Origin: Fennellomyces sp. T-0311
Lineage: Eukaryota; Mucoromycota; Mucoromycetes; Mucorales; Lichtheimiaceae
Direction of reading: 5' to 3'
NCBI GenBank assembly: GCA_025266875.1
Contig: JALLLT010000021.1
Location: forward strand, 372,001 to 436,000
Length of the DNA: 64,000 nt
The notes below the pieces were generated by a model, which was given only the letters and a program-made list of their open reading frames with translations, was not told where the DNA came from and made no database searches. Position 1 is the first letter of the stretch; every line of letters starts with the position of its first letter. The translations under genes were made by a program, and so were the position numbers. Below are positions 36,137-46,414 of this stretch, in pieces.

Positions 36137-37834
36137 CATATTCCATATACAGCAAGCACGTGCCCATTGTGTCTGCTGCCCACTCTATTGTTTGGTGCAT
36201 TTTGCACATCTCGATCTACTTTACACGGAATCCACGGTCAACACCCACTATTCTATTATACTGATGCATTCTGCACATCTCAATCTACCTTTGTACTCGG
36301 ATCCCCACGGTCAACACCCGATATTCTATTATACATGTGCATTTTGCACATCTTCATCTTACACTCGGATCATTTCGAGAAATCCTTTCACATCAACATC
36401 GTGCCTCCGGCACAACTAGTTGTTATCACAATCGTATATTCAGAACCCAGAGAAACGAAGCCTATAAATACCCCCGAATTACCAAATGAAATAAACGAGT
36501 TAACTTGATCTCAATTATCTTGATCATACCTTTCAAAGCCCAAGACAGGAGCTTATATCTGTATTTGGTTAACTCACCTTTTCTATTTCTCTATATTCAA
36601 CCTACTTTGTGGACCCTCTTTCTCACAGAATTACTTTCCACAAACAATTTCCTTTTACAACAGCGCATACTGACGGTCCATTCCAACATGAAACCTCATC
36701 TGGACAACGTACTACTTTCGACTGTATCTGGCATTTGACCAATTCCAGCGGCACTTTGGTAACCTGTTCCCAACAAAGTGGTGGGCCAGGGTGCCTTGTT
36801 GATGACCAAAATACTGTCTGCTTCGAAATTGCATTCGGCGTTTACCAATACCGAGTGGGACGACTTTATTCATGGCTTGGGACAAGGCAAATGGGATGAC
36901 ACCGCTAAATAGAAAAGTGAACCCTTGGTTGTTAAAAGAAGAGATGGTGAATCCATGATGGTTACTGAACTGCAACGGAAATTCGGTACGCACCACTAGT
37001 TTACTCCCAATGGCATTGTGGCTCCTCCCGAAGAACGTCGTGTGTCGCTACTGATGGGTTTACGCACCGGATTATCAATTTTCTACCGATACGTAGATCG
37101 GGCCACGATTGACTGTTCCTTTCGTATCTACAAAAAGATATATATTTGTCGTATGCTAATATATCAGTCATCCATTGTCTACATGTCTTTCCATCTCAGC
37201 CTTTGTTACATCCGTTTCTTTACTTCCACATAAACAACTGCACAGTTATCTATTGGCTCATTCACTGGTTTGGGCATCAGTGAGACCTTGATCTGGGGTC
37301 AGATTCCAAGAAGGACCATTCACGTTAATTCAGTCTCTGCATGATTATACATTCCTTCGTAATAAGGCAGTATGGCCATTAGGGATGACGGCGATAACAC
37401 GGATACGACTCTGATAGGAAAGTATTCATCTTTTCCATCCCGACTCATCATTAGCATAAATAGAGAGTAGTATTCATCAATAAAACAATATATTATTTTG
37501 CTTTCGTCATTGAAACTTTCAAATTGAGCGATACCACAATATTACAAGACTAAGAAGGTTGTGTATATTTTTGCTGTTTCGTACTTCATTAGTCACCTGT
37601 TAGAGTCGGATCACTGGTATTACATAATAAAGCTTCACGTTCACAGTATTGCGCGGTAAATGTCAGTACATAAAGCAAATAAAGCTTACTGACGTATTCT
37701 GTTACGATAACCATGACTCAAAAGGAAATCACTATTTACGACTTGATGACAAATCCATAGCAATTAGATGAAAAGCCCGTTACATTGCTGTGCATTAATT
37801 ACTCTGCGAAGTTTGCAGTATGATGCAAATTTAT
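36137..37834. other. decayed sequence with a ~70-bp tandem repeat
   Basis: A tandem repeat begins at 36196, 36265 and 36338. Around 36590-36910 short plus-strand scraps read like former coding sequence (for example ALLMTKILSASKLHS and WDDFIHGLGQGKWDD) but are broken by stops and frame changes, and I cannot assign them. 37200-37834 is AT-rich without genes. Confidence 0.4.
36196..36380. repeat. tandem repeat, period 69-73 bp, about 2.6 copies
   Basis: Each unit opens with TGCATT(T/C)TGCACATCT and continues through CACGGTCAACACCC and TATTCTATTATAC. Units begin at 36196, 36265 and 36338; the third is truncated. Copies differ by several substitutions and short indels, so the array is not recent. 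Confidence 0.75.
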
Positions 37835-38064
37835 CACCATAGAAAAAATAAATTCAAGATATATTCATAGCGTATTAAGATTTTTACATTTTTTTTTGGA
37901 TTATTTTGAATATCGTGTTCGAATATTTCTTAATACACCATAGAAAAAATAAATTCAAGATATATTTATAGCATATTAAGATTTTTACATATTTTTTTTG
38001 GATTATTTTGAATATATTTTGAATATATTTTGAATATCGTGTTCGAATATTTCTTAATATATTC
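37835..38064. repeat. duplicated left terminal repeat with subterminal repeats
   Basis: The left end occurs twice, starting at 37835 and 37936, a 101-bp tandem duplication. Both copies open with the CACCATAG terminal motif. The second copy contains an added triplication of TTTTGAATATA near 38005-38040. The AT-rich GAATAT-type motifs resemble the subterminal repeats bound by accessory proteins in CACTA transposons. Confidence 0.8.
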
Positions 38065-38224
38065 TGAATATGTAAAAAGAAACGAATATTTTTCAAACAT
38101 ATTAATACGGTTGCGCATATGCTTTAAATCCTTATGGTGCGCAATAACTGTTTATTACTAATTCTTATAGTACTATCGTATTGCTACATATACTACTATT
38201 GCTAGACACATCACTTACCTCCAT

Positions 38225-40043
38225 TTATCCCATCATATCGTGTTTTGAACCCTTCATTCCGACGCCTTCGTATACCTGCGCTTCTTTACAGTTTTTTCCT
38301 TTGAGCGTGGTTTCTTCATCCGCATCCTTTGTAACTTTCTTGGGCGGTCTACCACGTCGTTTTTTGGGGTGAATAATCGTTGTTTGTGTTCTTAATAACT
38401 TGGGACTTTTTTGGCTTCCCAGTTTCTTGGATCCTAAAATTTTGAAGTCAATGTTTAAATTTCTTACCTCCATCTAAACTTGTGTCATCGTTCACTTCAA
38501 TCGCCCCAATACCTTGACTATAGTTTTGCGCCTCAGTGATAGAAGCTGACTTCGCTGAAGTGAAATAAATATCAGTACCACGCGTCTTAAAAAGATAATA
38601 TATGTCAACGTTTTAGAATGACTTATGCTTATGGACCACCCTTGTACTGCTGCTTGCTTCAGATGGTGTGGCTCACTGCTGTGGTATACTCGTGGCAGCT
38701 GACTTTTGCTTGTTACCCTTGACCGGCGACTCCTGTTGTATACCTTTGCCTGTTTTCTGCCGTCGATCTCGCGACTGTAGCCTTTTTGTGACTTTTTGAT
38801 AGTTCTTGTGTGTTAGATTCAGGTTCCCTTCCATCGCGTTCACTAGAGAGTTTAGTGTCCAAGGTAGGTAGCTTTTTAAGGTTGCCCTCAACTAACTCCG
38901 GAAGATGATCATCACAAAGTAAATCATCTACTTCAAGCAGACCAGGGGTTCGTAAAGTTCGTCCATCTCCGTGCAGACGCACACTATCGTCGTCGTCGTC
39001 GTCGCAAGAAATACTGTCACTATCGCCGTCACTACTGGAGTCGCCGTTCTGAAAATCCCTTAGCTCATCGTCTTCATCATCACTTGACATCTCCTTAGAA
39101 GCATAACTTGATGAACGCGACTGAGGGTTTGCATAAGTGTCACTGGAACTATAATATTGTTTTTCAATCAAAAAGGTCAAAAAGTGGACAGATAATACCT
39201 TTCAGCGGGGGTTGCTCTGGTGTTGGAAGGAGCTTCGGTAGTACTAGTGGTAAAGTTGTATTAATAGTAACTCATGGATGTACGACAACCTACACACACC
39301 GATTGCCAGCCATCGCACCTGGGGCTAAAGCAAACAGTAGAAAAGGTGTTAGTTTTGATAATTAGTGTTTTGCCGTGCTTACTTTCTTTATCCTTTATAC
39401 CCCAGAATGCTTTACGCATAATCAGCATCGCGCCCCAGCTTTCAATGCACGCAACAAGAGGGTACTCCTTACCAACCAGTTTTTCATACATTCCTTCGGC
39501 TTCCAGCCGTACTTGTTTTGAAAGATGCTCCCAAGTATTTGATGGACTCAAATTGTGATGCGCTCGAATACCAAGAATAAGACCTGCTGTATACATGAGT
39601 GCATTACCTTTAAAAGTTGCGTAATACCGATCATGGTAAGGGATATTCTGCTTCCTTAAGATGTCTTCGCATAGGTACTCGTATTGAGACCAGCGAAATT
39701 GGAGCGATGTTCCTTCTCGGACGAGTGGTTGCCTAACATCGCGAGGGATCTCTACATCTGCGAAAGGATTTTGCGCAGGAGAAGATTGTGGGTAAGATGG
39801 AAGCGGTCCTTGCGTGGTTGTAGTTGTGGTCAACGCATCAGCAAATTGTAACGCGAAACCTGAACCCTTGTCCTTGAGTTTACTCGTACCTGTTTTTACT
39901 TCCTCCAGATCGGTTGACACGGCTAGTTCCAAGCGGATGAGTCGCTGATCAACCGCAGCAAATCCGTCGGTAACGCACTTCTTGAATTCGCCAATGGTTT
40001 GGAGAAACGTTGATAAAAGCCTTGTCGTTGTGTCGTCAGCCAT
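38225..40043 (-). CDS. transposon accessory protein with AT-hook, unit A
   Basis: Spliced gene inside unit A. Exons 39383-40043, 39300-39324, 39199-39243 and 39148 downward join in frame; later exons reach 38475-38556 and 38225-38433. The N-terminal 60 residues look coiled-coil. A domain of about 140 residues follows, opening with QNPFADVEIPRD and including WSQYEYLCEDIL and CIESWGAMLIMRKAFW. Next are a Ser-rich stretch and a run of six Asp. The last exon encodes PKKRRGRPPKKVTKD, a classical AT-hook that binds the minor groove of AT-rich DNA. The same domain occurs in the gene at 59529-60965 beside a tnp2 transposase. The inferred role is DNA binding at the transposon ends. The boundary near 38700 is unresolved; one possible frame there has a TGA in this unit that is CGA in unit B. 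Confidence 0.65.
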
Positions 40044-40145
40044 CGGTTTGAATGTTGTAGCAGAAAAAGTACAAAAAATAACAGCTGCGCGAATTTGTTT
40101 CTGGTAGTGACAGACGACGATGGAAATTTAGGAATAGGCAGTAGG

Positions 40146-40450
40146 ATGTTTAAGGAAGGTGTTACCTACGGAGGAACGGGCCGAGAATCTATTGTCAGAA
40201 TGAATATCTGAGTAGACACAGGTGATCCGGGCAAGAGAGGGCTTACGAAAGAGCAGCGACAATATATTGGCGAAAAGTTCCTGGCATTTGCAGAATTACA
40301 GAGCTAACGAGAGTCAACGGACCTTGGCCGTACAAGACAGGTAGTAGCCCCAAGCGACACGTAGTAGTTGCAGCTAACGACTTAATTGGATTTGCAGGAC
40401 GCGCAAAAGGTATAGGCACCACGGAATATTTCTACTGTTCGCATCAGTAG
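40146..40450 (+). pseudogene. 3' remnant of tnp2-type transposase, unit A
   Basis: Plus-strand pieces match the C-terminal region of the transposase at 61089-64000 in order: EGVTYGG (against TVYGG), KEQRQYIGE (against DKRQYFGE) and, one frame off, PWPYKTGSSPKRHVVV (against PWPYKTEAAGSKHVVV), ending at the TAG at 40448. An in-frame TGA at 40209 and a frameshift show decay. The rest of the transposase, including all catalytic residues, is absent. Confidence 0.75.
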
Positions 40451-40487
40451 CATAACAGCTGTTTTGAAATGCCTCCGACATATATAT

Positions 40488-40616
40488 CACCGTAAAAAAT
40501 CCTAATGTAACGTAGCACGACGGTACTATAAAATTATACAAAGTCTTGTAAAATCCTGTAAAATCCTGTAAAATCCTGTGAAAACTGCCATTTTACAAGA
40601 AAAATTTTTTACGGTG
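40488..40616. mobile_element. 129-bp MITE inserted in unit A
   Basis: Perfect 13-bp inverted repeats CACCGTAAAAAAT bound the element, flanked by TAT on both sides. Unit B at about 43147-43160 shows the same host sequence without the insertion, which proves it is a mobile insertion and fixes the duplication at 3 bp. Inside is a 10-bp tandem repeat TGTAAAATCC in about three copies (40548-40580). It has no coding capacity. The CACC termini and TAT duplication match the surrounding CACTA-like elements, so a relative of their transposase probably moved it. Confidence 0.88.
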
Positions 40617-40714
40617 TATATCTCGCGAATATTTTCTAAATATCTGAATATCTGCTTAATATATTTTGAATATTTGTGAATACATGAATTTTCTGAAAAT
40701 ATAATTTAAAAACT

Positions 40715-40747
40715 TGAATATATCCTGAATTTATTTTTTCCATGGTG
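40715..40747. repeat. right terminal inverted repeat of unit A
   Basis: Reads, reversed, CACCATGGAAAAAATAAATT and on, matching the left end at 37835 with two mismatches. It is directly followed by internal sequence of unit B rather than by host DNA. Confidence 0.8.
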
Positions 40748-40914
40748 ATATATTTTGAATATGTAAAAAGAAACGAATATTTTCAAACATATTAATACGG
40801 TTGCGCATATGCTTTAAATCCTTATGGTGCGTAATAACTGTTTATTGCTAATTCTTATAGTACTATCGTATTGCTACATATACCACTATTGCTAGACACA
40901 TCACTTACCTCCAT

Positions 40915-42712
40915 TTATCCCATCATATCGTGTTTTGAACCCTTCATTCCGACGCCTTCGTATACCTGCGCTTCTTTACAGTTTTTTCCTTTGAGCGTGG
41001 TTTCTTCATCCGCATCCTTTGTAACTTTCTTGGGCGGTCTACCACGTCGTTTTTTGGGGTGAGTAATCGTTGTTTGTGTTCTTAATAACTTGGGACTTCT
41101 TTGGCTTCCCGGTTTTTTGGATCCTAAAATTTTGAGAGTCCATGTTTAAATTTCTTACCTCCATCTAAACCTGTGTCATCGTTCACTTCAATCCCCCAAT
41201 ACCTTGGCTATAGTTTTGCGCCTCAGTGATAGAAGCTGACTTCGCTGAAGTGAAATAAATATCAGTACCACGCGTCTTAAAAAAATAATATATGTCAACA
41301 TTTTAGAATGACTTATGCTTATGGACCACCCCTGTACTGCTGCTTGCTTCAGATGGTGTGGCTCGCTGCTGTGGTATACTCGTGGCAGCTGACTTTTGCT
41401 TGTTACCCTTGACCGGCGACTCCTGTTGTATACCTTTGCCTGTTTTCTGTCGTCGATCTCGCGACTGTAGCCTTTTTGTGACTTTTTGATAGTTCTTGTG
41501 TGTTAGATTCAGGTTCCCTTCCATCGCTTTCACTAGAGAGTATAGTGTCCAAGGTAGGTAGCCTTTTAAGGTTGCCCTCAACTAACTCCGGAAGGTGATC
41601 ATCACAAAGTAAATCATCTACATCAAGCAGACAAGGGGTTCGTAAAGTTCGTACATCTCCGTGCAGACGCACACTATCGTCGTCGTCGTCGTCGTCGTCG
41701 TCGCAAGTAATACTGTCACTATCGTCGTCACTACTGGAGTCGCCGTTCTGAAAATCGCTTAGCTCACCGTCTTCATCATCACTTGACATCTCCTTAGAAG
41801 CATAACTTGATGAACGCGACTGAGGGTTTGCATAAGTGTCACTGGAACTATAATATTGTTTTTCAATCAAAAAGGTCAAAAAGTGGACAGACAATACCTT
41901 TCAGCGGGGGTTGCTCTGGTGTTGGAAGGAGCTTCGGTAGTACTAGTAATAAAGTTGTATTAATAGTAACTCATGGATGTACGACGGCCTACACAGACCG
42001 ATTGCCAGCCATCGCACCTGGGGCTAAAGCAAACAGTAGAAAAGGTGTTAGTTTTGATAATTAGTGTTTTGCCGTGCTTACTTTCTTTATCCTTTATACC
42101 CCAGAATGCTTTACGCATAATCAGCATCGCGCCCCAGCTTTCAATGCACGCAACAAGAGGGTACTCCTTACCAACCAGTTTTTCATACATTCCTTCGGCT
42201 TCCAGCCGTACTTGTTTTGAAAGATGCTCCCAAGTATTTGATGGACTCAAATTGTGATGCGCTCGAATACCAAGAACAAGACCTGCTGTATACATGAGTG
42301 CATTACCTTTAAAAGTTGCGTAATACCGATCATGGTAAGGGATATTCTGCTTCCTTAAGACGTCTTCGCATAGGTACTCGTATTGAGACCAGCGAAATTG
42401 GAGCGATATTCCTTCTCGGACGAGTGGTTGCCTAGCATCGCGAGGGATCTCTATATCTGCGAAAGGATTTTGCGCAGGAGAAGATTGTGGGTAAGATGGA
42501 AGCGGTCCTTGCGTGGTTGTAGTTGTGGTCAGCGCATCAGCAAATTGTAACGCGAAACCTGTTTTTACTTCCTCCAGATCGGTTGACACGGCTAGTTCCA
42601 AGCGGATGAGTCGCTGATCAATCGCAGCAAATCCGTCGGTAACGCACCTCTTGAATTCGCCAATGGTTTGGAGAAACGTTGATAAAAGCCTTGTCGTTGT
42701 GTCATCAGCCAT
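40915..42712 (-). CDS. transposon accessory protein with AT-hook, unit B
   Basis: Near-identical copy of the unit A gene with the same exon layout (first exon about 42082-42712, AT-hook exon ending at the stop at 40915). It differs by an in-frame 30-bp deletion that removes ten residues after LEEVKTG, by an expanded Asp run (eight instead of six) from a GTC-type trinucleotide repeat, and by scattered substitutions. The AT-hook PKKRRGRPPKK is intact. All differences seen in the first exon keep the frame, so the gene may have stayed under selection, or the duplication is young. Confidence 0.65.
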
Positions 42713-42814
42713 CGGTTTGAATGTTGGAGCAGAAAAAGTACAAAATATAACTGCTACGCGAATTAGTTTCTGGTAGTGACAGACGACGACGGAAATTTAG
42801 GAATAGGCAGTAGG

Positions 42815-43140
42815 ATGTTTAAGGAAGGTGTTACCTACGGAGGAACGGGCCGAGAATCTATTGTCAGAATGAATATCTGAGTAGACACAGGCGATCCGGG
42901 CAAGAGAGTGCTTACGAAAGAGCAGCGACAATATATTGGCGAAAAGTTCCTGGCATTTGCAGAATTACAGAGCTAACGAGAGTCAACGGACCTTGGCCGT
43001 ACAAGACAGGTAGTAGCCCCAAGCGACACGTAGTAGTTGCGGCTGACGACTTAATTGGATTTGCAGGACGCGCAAAAGGTATAGGCACCACGGAATATTT
43101 CTACTGTTCGCATCAGCAGCATAACAGCTGTTTTGAAATG
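42815..43140 (+). pseudogene. 3' remnant of tnp2-type transposase, unit B
   Basis: Same remnant as in unit A, with EGVTYGG, KEQRQYIGE and PWPYKTGSSPKRHVVV in order and the same TGA interruption. The TAG that ends it in unit A is CAG here, so the frame continues into the terminal sequence. The shared TGA and frameshift show that decay preceded the duplication. Confidence 0.7.
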
Positions 43141-43251
43141 CCTCCTACATATATATATCTCGCGGATATTTTCTAAATATCTGAATATCTGCTTAATATC
43201 TTTTGAATATTTGTGAATACATGAATTTTCTGAAAATATAATTTAAAAACT

Positions 43252-43284
43252 TGAATATATCCTGAATTTATTTTTTCCATGGTG
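43252..43284. repeat. right terminal inverted repeat of the composite element
   Basis: Reversed it reads CACCATGGAAAAAATAAATT and on, the partner of the left end at 37835. It is followed by the TAT target duplication and then unique sequence. Confidence 0.82.
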
Positions 43285-43576
43285 TATAGTTATTCAATTG
43301 CAGGTGATATTAAGCGATGATGAGCGCGTATAAATTGGCGAGAGCAGATACATCCTTTGATCTTTATAGTTCAATGTGATCCTCGAAAAATAGTTATTTT
43401 ACACATGAATTACCTAGCTCACTCTTTATGTCTTTATGTGATATCCCTAGGACGATAGTTAGACTTCTTTCTACTTCTCTGGTATATAAACGAATGACGC
43501 AAACGCCAATTACATGATGGCCATACGTAAACGTATGTAAAACTATCATATTTGGTGGAAGTACGAATTGATATAT

Positions 43577-45483
43577 TTACACTTTTGTGAAGAGCCCAGG
43601 ACTCAACTTCAATTTGAGAGCAAGCAGGAAAAACGCGCCTACAATATAAGATACGCCAGTGAACATTTTGTACACCATGTATGGCTCGGCGTTGATGACA
43701 CTTTCAAGAGCACTGGCCATGCTTGGACTAAGCACTGATATCCCATTTCCAAGTAGCAAAATTGTAAGGCCAGTAGGAAATTTGCGCATACCGAGAATAG
43801 CCACCGTAATTGGAGATACTAAAAGAATACTGTTACCATTGAGAAATTAGGTTGTCATAGCCCACTTACATAACGCTATATAAGAGCTGCAAAAATAACC
43901 GAAAGTTAATGCAAATGCCATTATCGAGAAATACGAGTTTGCAAAGGTCCATATGAGGAGGACACTGATCCCGGTAGCCGTTGTGAAGATTAGGTGTGCG
44001 TTCAAGCGGCCAATTTTATCCCCGATAAAACTATGAGCTCATTAGCAAGGATAGTCATACTCACCTTATTACAGTACTTACCCAACTGAAATTCGACCTA
44101 CAATATTGCTAGCGGATAATGCTGCCAGAAATACAGATGCGTCTGTGGTTGACATGCCGAGATGTGTTACATACGCTGAAACAATAAGCGTGAAGCTGTT
44201 AGAAACGTGTTCAACTATTATATGGTGCTGATTATACCTATAGCTGACTTACATGGTAAAAAAAAGTACGGTATCATAAGACCACTGCAGGCAGTAATTG
44301 AACCTAAGAACCAGATAATGTAGTTCGAATCTCGGATGACTGAGAAGTCGAAAACTTCGCCGAGCTGCTTGCTTCGCACGCGCTGACTATTCTTTTCTTT
44401 GATCAAGATACAGCTAACCATATTGGCACCGACACAAATTAGACCCCAGATTCTGTAAGTCCTACAGAGTAGTTTCGAGATACGTAAGCTACTGGTAGGT
44501 ATTCATTTTGAGTTGTTGTCACCATCCAGCTCCCATTGTATGATTAAACCCGGTCATGAAGAATGGAAGAACTATTCGGATGAGTGATGTGAACGTAGAC
44601 AGAAACCATTTAAGCATCGATATTGCTTTCAAGTTTGCTTTAGAATTACCTAATCCGCCAATACCAGTGCCAGCAGAAACAAGTCCTTGACTAAGTCCTC
44701 GCCGACGATTAAACCATTGCGCAGGCGCGCTTAACGCAGTCTAATTTCAGCTTATCAATAGCGTATATTATGACGAACGTTTTACCACCGGAAAACTCAC
44801 TATATATAAAAGAGACGCGCCAGTACCGAAAATAATTCCCTGGGCTATATAAAGGTGCCATACCTATATGAATAAAATTACAAATGTAGTAGTGAAAGCT
44901 TTGTGATTAGTAAAAAAAGTTGAATCAAAAGGTTTAGGATTAATATATTTACTTCTGAGCTGAACGCTGCGAGCTCGAGCCCTAGACTCGTAAGCATGGT
45001 TCCTAATACCAGCACTGCTTTGATACCATATCGCGAAGATACGATTTGCACCAATGGCCCCATGATGTGGATCATGACCTCCATCAGTGTTCCGGTAGCG
45101 CTGAGTTGTAGTTGTATATTTGGTATATGACGAAATGTATTACGTTCGTAATAATCCTGCATGATACCCCTTCACGTAGTAGCGTTAAGTGATCATGTTA
45201 CAATCTACATATTTGACAAAAAATGTTTACCAGCACGTTGATGTTCCAAAGGTGGTGACTTGGACGATGAACGCTCCAGCAACAACAAACCAGCCGTAAC
45301 CTCCATCATCATCGCTTTCATGTTGCTCTGTGGTTTTGTTTATGAGTCACATAAAGAATCAAACGGATAGATAGGATACAACGCACGATCTTTTGTTAAT
45401 CTCAGCGATGATTCACCGCCTTTTTCAGCATCTTGGAGAGGGTAAATCACAGGTCTTTCGATAGAACTGTGCTCATCAGACAT
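43577..45483 (-). CDS. monocarboxylate-transporter-type MFS carrier
   Basis: Twelve-helix carrier of the MCT (MFS monocarboxylate porter) family, related to fungal Mch proteins. Start at 45483; first exons 45387-45483, 45231-45327, 44953-45169, 44801-44863 and 44650-44740 close in frame, and about five more reach the stop at 43577. The cytosolic N-terminus (about 40 residues) precedes DGGYGWFVVAGAFIVQVTTF, the family signature of helix 1. Helix 4-5 has APAQWFNRRRGLSQGLVSAG, also typical. The second half begins after a hydrophilic loop with KQLGEVFDFSVIRDS. The last helix ends LKLSPGLFTKV. Total length is about 440 residues. The substrate is not predictable; fungal members rarely carry monocarboxylates. 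It lies 292 bases from the right end of the composite transposon and appears undamaged. Confidence 0.82.
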
Positions 45484-46414
45484 GGAGTTTAACTTCCAGT
45501 ATAAACGGGAAAAGATAGCATACTTTCACCGCGTAATTCGAGTGCCAATATCTGTTTGTCGCTGGAAAAAACTTTGAAGGATAGGTAACGTGAGCTAACG
45601 ACGGGATAAACAGCAGCTCTTCGTCGATCTTCGGCATTTTTTTTTATCTTCGGTTTGAGTAATATTATATCATAACAGAGATCAAGAAGATAAAAGGTTG
45701 ATTGCTGGGGATGTATTTAGTGAATTGAAACAAAGTTAGCATGCCAACTATTCTTAATAGCCTTTTCAACATAGGCTCATTCTACGATGTGAGTATGTAT
45801 GTTTGCTTGCAAAATGAAATAAACACAGTGCATATATTGTCTGGCTGCCTTCTATTTTAGGTTAATCAGGCTTCGAATACCGAAGTCAAACGTAACTTTA
45901 GTATCTGCGTAATCCAGCTGGTTTGTGCTTCGTTATAAAAGCATCGAAGGTGACCTTCATCATATTCTTCGTTACTTTGTGTTGCCACACATTGGCATTA
46001 TCGATGACAATGGAAAACGTAGTTCCCATATCGAAAGAAATGCATACAAGGAAATTTGTGGCGGATGTTTTTTGAGGTCACATGGGATTGTAAGCTTGGA
46101 TCGAACATTAATTCAATGTAGTATAGGGTCTATATCGAGTAAGTTATGTGGAACAGCATATCAAACTGGCTTTCGATATATCAATGATATTTCTCCTGTG
46201 GGTACTGTTGTGTACAGTAGCTTACATATCAGGAATATGCGCTTTAATAGTCTAGTAGACTCTCTAAATTTATATTATACTGACAAAAAAAGGCAATTCA
46301 ATAATTATTTCTAAACTTTTGTATGTTATTGAGAAGAGTGAATGATAATCAAGCATGTGAGAATGCAAAAGATATGACTCATCAAATGTGAAAGACAAAC
46401 AACATCATAATTTC
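45484..46414. other. intergenic, one unexplained frame
   Basis: Upstream of the MCT gene. A 129-codon plus-strand frame at 45925-46314 and a short spliced candidate starting at 45741 (MPTILNSLFNIGSFYD) were inspected; neither gives a family or a closing gene model. Confidence 0.4.

Larger units (their letters stand above)
37835..43284. mobile_element. composite CACTA/Plavaka-like element: two internal-deletion units A and B
   Basis: Outer ends are inverted repeats of about 33 bp that begin CACCAT(A/G)GAAAAAATAAATT at 37835 and, reversed, end at 43284; they differ at two positions. The direct flanks are TAT (37832-37834) and TAT (43285-43287), a 3-bp target duplication as expected for the CACTA superfamily. 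Inside lie unit A (about 38040-40747) and unit B (40748-43284), over 95 percent identical by eye. Each unit has an accessory gene on the minus strand and a decayed 3' end of a tnp2-type transposase on the plus strand. The order repeats that of the fuller element at 58883-64000. Unit B has no left inverted repeat of its own, so the pair looks like a tandem duplication sharing one left end. Confidence 0.8.

Noticed and set aside
38713..39180. Acidic 155-codon frame considered as an independent gene in unit A
   Set aside because: Its first residues lie in an intron; the acidic part joins in frame to the upstream accessory exons at 39148.
45925..46314. 129-codon plus-strand frame and a nearby short spliced candidate
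   Set aside because: The candidate splice at 45788 leads to a stop after about 25 residues, and the long frame has no motif.
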